Shown here: one piece after another, positions 9,175-13,151 of the stretch
Layout of the letters: every line of letters begins with the position of its first letter
Numbering within the stretch: the stretch's first letter is position 1
Assembly: GCA_946887105.1 (NCBI GenBank)
Contig: CAMPKJ010000136.1
Coordinates: 1 to 13,151, forward strand
DNA length: 13,151 bases
Source of the DNA: an uncultured Acidobacteriota bacterium
GTDB taxonomy: Bacteria > Acidobacteriota > Thermoanaerobaculia > Gp7-AA8
Direction of reading: 5' to 3'
The notes under the pieces: generated by a model
The model's input: only the letters and a program-made list of their open reading frames with translations
The model's database searches: none
Told to the model about the DNA's origin: nothing
Translations under genes and position numbers: made by a program

Positions 9175-11255
9175 GGCCGGTAATCGCGGCGATCGACGAC
9201 GATCTTGGTGACGTCGGCGATCTTCATCACGGCGCCGCCGACCTTGCGCAGCAGCGACATGCGATTGGTGCGGATGGCCGGATCGCCGGCGTTCACCAGC
9301 ACGTCCTTGAAGAACGTCTCCAGCTCCGGCGCCATCGCGGCGAATGACTCGAGCGCGTTGCGGTAATCGCGCGCGGCGATCATCTCGCCGACCTGCTCGG
9401 TGACCAGTTGCGCGAGGTCCGCGAGGCGCCGCTCGGTCGGGTGCTCGAAGTGCGACGCGTCGACGCGCGTCGACGTGTGGCCTTCGGTGATGTTCGCGAT
9501 GCGCTTCGCGGAATCGAGGATGGAGAGGAAGTTCGCCTCATCGCGCATCGACTTCACGGCCTGGATGCGATCGACGAGGTCGGTGAGCGACGGCGCCCAT
9601 CCCGCCTCCATCGCGGCGCCGATTTCGTCGTAGGCGAACTGCCACGCCGAGGCTGCCAGGATGGTGCGCACGCGCTCGGCGAGGAATGCCAGCAGATCCT
9701 CGCGCAGCTTCGGATCGTCCACTCCATAGATCTCGAGTCCGAGATCGATCAGCGTGTCGACGCCGATCTTCACCTCGCGCTTGTCGCGATTGAGCAGGAT
9801 CTGCACGATGCCCTGCGCGGCGCGGCGCAGTCCGAATGGATCCTTCGAGCCGGTCGGCTTGGCGCCGACGCTGAAGAAGCCGACCAGCGTATCGACGCGG
9901 TCCGCGAGCGAGACCACGGCGCCGGCAACATTGCGCGGCAACACGTCATCGAGGCTGACCGGCTGGTAATGATCGTAGATGGCCTGCCAGACGCTCTCCG
10001 GCAGTCCTTCCTCGCGCGCATAGATGCCGCCGACGCGGCCCTGCAGATCGGTGAATTCCTTCACCATCTCGGTGACGAGATCGGTCTTGCAGAGCCGTGC
10101 AGCAATGGCTGCGTCCGTGCCGTCGATGCCGGCGGCCTTGCAGATGCCGGCGGCGAGGCGCTCGATGCGCCTGGTCTTCTCGAGATAGTTGCCGAGCTTC
10201 TCCTGGAACTGCAGATGCGCGAGCTGCTCGAGTCTCTCTTCGAGTTTCTTGCGCCGGTCGGTCTCGTAGAAGAACTGCGCATCGGCGAAGCGCGCGTTGG
10301 TGACGAACGAGTTGCCGTACGCGGCGTGTCCTTCCGGATCGCCTTCGTTGTCGAGCACGGCCAGGAAGGAGTGGAGCAACCGCCCGTCGCGATCGCGGAT
10401 CGGGAGCTGCTTCTGATGGACGCGCATGACCGTGACCAGCACTTCTTCCGGCAGCGCCAGATAGTCACGCCGGAACTCCGCGCGCACCAGTCCCGGATAC
10501 TCGGTCAGGTACTGCCACTGCGACCAGATCGACGCATCCTCGGACGGCTTGCCGCCCACTTCCTTCGCCAGCGCGAGCGCGCGTCCGGCCATGAAGTGCT
10601 GGCGGTCGTTCGCGCTCACGACCACGCGCGCGAGATTGAGCTTCTGGATGTAATCGGCGTACGACGTGACTTCGATCGGCTGCGGCGCGAGCGTGCGATG
10701 TCCGACCGTCTTCGTCCCCGACGCGATCCCGAAGATCGACAGCGGCAGATGGGCTCCGTCGAAAATGGAGATCACGGAGTGAATGGGGCGGATGTAGGAA
10801 TGTTCGCCCGTGCCCCAGCGCATCATCTTCGGCCAGCGCAGCGACGTGAGGATCTCCGGAATGCGCTCCTGCAGCAGCGCGCCGGTCTCGCGGCCGGTGA
10901 CGTTGCGGCGGATGAGGATGTACGCGTCGTCCGTCGGGATGACGTCTTCGATGGCCGCGTTCTGCTTCTTGAGGAAGCCGCTCAGCGCCGGCGTCGGATG
11001 GCCGTCCGCGTCGTACGCTGCTTTCTTCGGCGGCCCCTTCACTTCGAGCACGCTATCGGCTTCGCGCGCGGGGAGGCGTTTCAGCACGAACGCGATACGG
11101 CGCGGCGTGGTGTTCACGATGACGCCTTCATCGTGCTTCTCCGCGCCGAGATCGGCGGCGAGCTTCGACAGGCGCTCGAGCAACGTGGCCGCGGCCGCGT
11201 CGTGCATCCACGCCGGAATCTCTTCGGTCAGCAGCTCGAAAAAGTAATCAGCCAT
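9171..11255 (-). CDS. glyS: Glycyl-tRNA synthetase, beta subunit
   Basis: Beta subunit of the bacterial alpha2-beta2 glycyl-tRNA synthetase (EC 6.1.1.14); it binds tRNA-Gly while the alpha subunit carries the class II active site. Seen: 694 aa, the normal length. It begins with the typical [13 protein letters not shown] and [11 protein letters not shown] (48-58). The central part contains [20 protein letters not shown] and the conserved [15 protein letters not shown]. The C-terminus is the DALR-like anticodon-binding region ending with [20 protein letters not shown] and a [13 protein letters not shown] tail. Context: the ATG at 11255 overlaps the end of glyQ by 8 bp, and the stop overlaps the next start by 4 bp. 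A weak GAAG precedes the start. This is a standard glyQ-glyS pair. Confidence 0.98.
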   Translation of the reverse strand: MADYFFELLTEEIPAWMHDAAAATLLERLSKLAADLGAEKHDEGVIVNTTPRRIAFVLKRLPAREADSVLEVKGPPKKAAYDADGHPTPALSGFLKKQNAAIEDVIPTDDAYILIRRNVTGRETGALLQERIPEILTSLRWPKMMRWGTGEHSYIRPIHSVISIFDGAHLPLSIFGIASGTKTVGHRTLAPQPIEVTSYADYIQKLNLARVVVSANDRQHFMAGRALALAKEVGGKPSEDASIWSQWQYLTEYPGLVRAEFRRDYLALPEEVLVTVMRVHQKQLPIRDRDGRLLHSFLAVLDNEGDPEGHAAYGNSFVTNARFADAQFFYETDRRKKLEERLEQLAHLQFQEKLGNYLEKTRRIERLAAGICKAAGIDGTDAAIAARLCKTDLVTEMVKEFTDLQGRVGGIYAREEGLPESVWQAIYDHYQPVSLDDVLPRNVAGAVVSLADRVDTLVGFFSVGAKPTGSKDPFGLRRAAQGIVQILLNRDKREVKIGVDTLIDLGLEIYGVDDPKLREDLLAFLAERVRTILAASAWQFAYDEIGAAMEAGWAPSLTDLVDRIQAVKSMRDEANFLSILDSAKRIANITEGHTSTRVDASHFEHPTERRLADLAQLVTEQVGEMIAARDYRNALESFAAMAPELETFFKDVLVNAGDPAIRTNRMSLLRKVGGAVMKIADVTKIVVDRRDYRP

Positions 11256-12132
11256 CGGTCTTCAGCAGCGGGAATCCCAGTTCGCGCCGCGCCTCCAGAT
11301 AGCCTTCCGCGCAGCGCACGGCCAGATCGCGCACACGCTTGATCACGCCCACGCGCTCGGTCACCGAGACCGCGCCGCGCGCGTCGAGCGTGTTGAAGAT
11401 GTGCGAGCACTTCAGCGTCCAGTCGTACGCGGGCAGGACCAGTTTCGCTTCGAGGCAGCGCCGCGCCTCGCTCTCGTACATGTCGAACAGCTTCCAGTGC
11501 AGATCGACGTCGGCGTGCTCGAAGTAGTACTTCGAGAACTCGTACTCATCCTGCTTGCGCACCGCGCCGTACCGCACGCCCGCGGTCCACTCGATGTCGT
11601 ACACCGAGCTCTCTTTGGCCAGGAACATCGTCAGCCGCTCGAGTCCGTACGTAATCTCGGCGGAGATGGGCGTGAGATCGATGCCGCCGGCCTGCTGGAA
11701 ATAGGTGAACTGCGTGATCTCCATGCCATCGAGGAGGATCTGCCACCCGACGCCCCACGCGCCGAGGGTGGGCGACTCCCAGTTGTCTTCCTCGAAGCGG
11801 ATGTCGTGCTTGGTGAGATCGAGCCCGAGCGCGCGCAGCGAGTCGAGGTAGAGGTCCTGCACGTCGAGCGGCGAGGGCTTGAGGATGACCTGAAACTGAT
11901 AGTGCTTGCCGAGGCGGAACGGATTGTCGCCGTAACGCCCGTCGGCGGGGCGCCGCGACGGCTGGACGTAGCCGACGTTCCACGGCTCGGGGCCGAGAAC
12001 GCGCAGATAGGTGGCGGGGTGCATCGTGCCCGCGCCGACCTCGAGATCGAGCGGCGTTTCGAGGATGCACCCCCGCTCGGCCCAGAAGTTCTGGAGCCGG
12101 AGAATCAGGCTCTGGAAGGTGACCCGCGACAT
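11248..12132 (-). CDS. glyQ: Glycyl-tRNA synthetase, alpha subunit
   Basis: Catalytic alpha subunit of the tetrameric glycyl-tRNA synthetase; activates glycine and charges tRNA-Gly together with GlyS. Seen: 294 aa from ATG at 12132, typical for GlyQ, starting [22 protein letters not shown]. Family blocks follow in order: [21 protein letters not shown] (31-51), [20 protein letters not shown] (55-74), [12 protein letters not shown] (77-88), [18 protein letters not shown] (113-130), [16 protein letters not shown] (135-150) and the class II motif-3-like [10 protein letters not shown] (158-167). The frame is open to another ATG at 12204, but those 24 codons run through the promoter and repeat region and match nothing in GlyQ. 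Only 5-11 nt separate the predicted transcription start or -10 box from this ATG and there is no ribosome binding site, so a leaderless mRNA is likely. Confidence 0.97.
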   Translation of the reverse strand: MSRVTFQSLILRLQNFWAERGCILETPLDLEVGAGTMHPATYLRVLGPEPWNVGYVQPSRRPADGRYGDNPFRLGKHYQFQVILKPSPLDVQDLYLDSLRALGLDLTKHDIRFEEDNWESPTLGAWGVGWQILLDGMEITQFTYFQQAGGIDLTPISAEITYGLERLTMFLAKESSVYDIEWTAGVRYGAVRKQDEYEFSKYYFEHADVDLHWKLFDMYESEARRCLEAKLVLPAYDWTLKCSHIFNTLDARGAVSVTERVGVIKRVRDLAVRCAEGYLEARRELGFPLLKTDG

Positions 12133-12136
12133 AGTG

Positions 12137-12149
12137 GGGGCGCATTCTA
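12137..12149 (-). promoter_or_regulatory. Promoter of the glyQ operon, probably leaderless
   Basis: On the minus strand TAGAAT (12149-12144) is a good -10 box, followed by GCGCCCC. Normal spacing puts the transcription start near 12137, 5 nt before the glyQ ATG. A -35 box is not clear; a TGAC of the heptamer array lies 18-19 nt upstream. The same TAGA(A/C)TGCGCCCC string occurs before the divergent gene. Confidence 0.55.
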
Positions 12150-12166
12150 GCAGCGCGCTGAAGCGC

Positions 12167-12199
12167 GGCGTCAGGCATGAGGCGGTAGGCGTTCGGGAG
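12167..12199 (-). repeat. Degenerate heptamer array upstream of glyQ
   Basis: On the minus strand CTCC then four 7-nt units: CGAACGC, CTACCGC, CTCATGC, CTGACGC. This is a 33-bp block that matches the block at 12254-12286 on the other strand at 27 of 33 positions. The two blocks form a spaced inverted repeat between the divergent genes. Confidence 0.65.
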
Positions 12200-12253
12200 T
12201 TCATACTCTTGGCGTCAGTCCTCGCACGCGGCGCGCAGGTCCTCGTGCGATGC

Positions 12254-12286
12254 CTCCCAAACGCCCACTGCCTAACGCCTAACGCC
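12254..12286 (+). repeat. Degenerate heptamer array upstream of the divergent permease
   Basis: On the plus strand CTCC then four 7-nt units: CAAACGC, CCACTGC, CTAACGC, CTAACGC. It is the inverted partner of 12167-12199, and ends 9 nt before the -10-like TAGACT. Confidence 0.65.
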
Positions 12287-12295
12287 AGCGCAGCG

Positions 12296-12308
12296 TAGAC
12301 TGCGCCCC
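12296..12308 (+). promoter_or_regulatory. Promoter of the divergent permease gene, probably leaderless
   Basis: TAGACT (12296-12301) followed by GCGCCCC and immediately by the GTG start at 12309. Normal -10 spacing puts the transcription start at about 12308, the base before the start codon. There is no ribosome binding site. Confidence 0.5.
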
Positions 12309-13055
12309 GTGTGGCCGCTGCGCATCACGCTCGCCAAGCTCCGGCCGTTCAATGCGGCCACGATCCTGCGCACGCTGATCGTCGTGGCGATCGTGGCGAT
12401 CTTCCTGTGGGGTGATTACGCGCTCTTCCGCCGCCTCTTCCAGGCCATGGTTCGAGTGGAAGCGGAGACGCCGCTGTTCGCGCTCGGGCTGTTGCGCAAT
12501 CTGCTCTCGCTCGTTTTTCTGGTGGCCACGGTGATCCTCTTCTCCTCCGCGCTCACGGCTGCGATCGGATCGTTCTTCACCGATCTCGATCTCGACATCC
12601 ATCATGCCGCGCCGCGCGCGAAGCTCCGCGTCGCACTCTCGCGTTGGGTCAAGACGCTGATGCAGGCGGCGTCGGTCGTGTTCGTGTTTCTGCTGCCGCT
12701 GGTGATCGCCTTCGCGCAGCAGTACGCGAAGCCCTGGCTCTTCTACGCCGTGATCCTCGGCAATCTCGCGCTGCTGATGACCATCCCGGTCACCGCCGCG
12801 TCGCTGGCGATCCTGTTGCTGGTGCGGTGGTTTCCGGTGCGGCGCGTCCATCAGATCGTGGCCACGCTGGCCGTGCTGGTGCTGACGCTGGTCGTGATCG
12901 CGTTCCGCGTGAGCCGTCCCGAGCGCCTGTTCACCGAGGTCTTCACCGACAATCCCGCGCAGGTCCTGCGCTCCATCGAGCTGCCGGCGATGAGCCTTTA
13001 CCCGAGCTCCGACCTCGCGCGGATGATGACCCGCGAGCCGCTGCCGCTGCTCTAG
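12309..13055 (+). CDS. Putative ABC-2-type exporter permease, N-terminal half or truncated
   Basis: Seen: 248 aa from a GTG start. About five hydrophobic segments lie at roughly 19-36, 62-85, 117-137, 142-172 and 180-200. Between the second and third is a polar loop, [24 protein letters not shown]. This has the D-x-D-x-L..AP.....SR layout of the putative ABC exporter permeases (two-domain membrane proteins of about 500 aa or more). Known: these membrane subunits pair with a separate ATPase for export; none is in the window. The protein stops with TAG after [10 protein letters not shown], roughly halfway through what the family would have. Other frames stay open to the window end but encode only Pro/Arg/Gly-rich sequence with no membrane segment. 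It may be a truncated gene, a frameshift or a faulty sequence end. Family assignment is from pattern memory and moderately sure. Confidence 0.65.
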   Translation: MWPLRITLAKLRPFNAATILRTLIVVAIVAIFLWGDYALFRRLFQAMVRVEAETPLFALGLLRNLLSLVFLVATVILFSSALTAAIGSFFTDLDLDIHHAAPRAKLRVALSRWVKTLMQAASVVFVFLLPLVIAFAQQYAKPWLFYAVILGNLALLMTIPVTAASLAILLLVRWFPVRRVHQIVATLAVLVLTLVVIAFRVSRPERLFTEVFTDNPAQVLRSIELPAMSLYPSSDLARMMTREPLPLL

Positions 13056-13151
13056 GCGCGCGCCCCCCTCACGCAACGCACATAAACCCCAGCGGGCCCG
13101 CTGGCAATTGGGGGCGCGTGCAGCGGCCGCGGCGCGGGGGTCCTCCTCCCC
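13056..13151. other. Very GC-rich palindromic tail with no gene
   Basis: 96 bp after the permease stop. It holds a perfect 16-bp palindrome CCAGCGGGCCCGCTGG (13089-13104). An outer near-perfect inverted repeat, GCGCGCGCCCCC (13056-13067) against GGGGGCGCGTGC (13110-13121), matches at 11 of 12 positions. There is no T tract and no convincing coding sequence. It could be a terminator-like structure, or unreliable sequence at the end of a contig. Confidence 0.4.

Noticed and set aside
9408..11342. 644-codon open frame on the plus strand opposite glyS
   Set aside because: It mirrors glyS codon by codon, has no plausible promoter or domain, and glyS is unmistakable.
12133..12204. 24-codon N-terminal extension of GlyQ to the ATG at 12204
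   Set aside because: It is translated from the heptamer array and the -10 box, does not resemble GlyQ, and would make the protein longer than usual.
12279..13076. 265-codon minus-strand frame opposite the permease
   Set aside because: The product is almost entirely Arg/Gln/Glu/His with no domain; the plus-strand product has clear membrane segments.

Overview
This is a GC-rich bacterial chromosomal window, probably from a Gram-negative bacterium. Supporting signs are the two-subunit glycyl-tRNA synthetase, lipobox lipoproteins, an OmpA-like tail and prepilin-type signal sequences. The gene content and promoter style suggest Acidobacteriota or a related soil phylum, but that assignment is inference. 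No tRNA, rRNA, CRISPR array, transposase or phage gene was seen. All genes but one lie on the minus strand.

Right part, minus strand, read from about 12.15 kb leftwards: glyQ, glyS, a discoidin/OmpA-like lipoprotein and ppdK are packed with overlaps or 9-bp gaps and probably form one operon. glyQ and glyS together make the glycyl-tRNA synthetase. ppdK makes pyruvate, phosphate dikinase, which links pyruvate and PEP. The lipoprotein has no assigned role. A small lipoprotein of DUF5666-like type (4817-5122) follows ppdK and ends at a strong intrinsic terminator (4738-4789).

Middle, 4452-4737: a non-coding leader in front of a pilin cassette. It holds two copies of a 54-bp, two-hairpin element 92 bp apart. 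The first copy met by RNA polymerase ends in a terminator-like hairpin with a U tract. A further set of alternative hairpins covers the ribosome binding site of the first pilin gene.

Left part, 1-4451: a PilX-like minor pilin (469 aa) is followed, 35 bp later, by a giant prepilin-like protein. The latter is open for 1002 codons and runs off the left edge. It combines a normal type IV prepilin N-terminus with a very large exported region carrying a calcium-loop-like motif and Cys/Asp-rich patches. This cassette is the least ordinary coding content of the window, and its base composition is somewhat lower in GC than the housekeeping genes.

Right end, plus strand: one gene diverges from glyQ and encodes the N-terminal part of a putative ABC-2-type exporter permease. 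It stops early, just before a very GC-rich palindromic tail that ends the window. The 176-bp divergent intergenic region is built almost symmetrically: each side has an array of four degenerate CCTAACG-type heptamers, then a TAGA(A/C)TGCGCCCC promoter-like motif that almost touches the start codon, implying leaderless transcripts.
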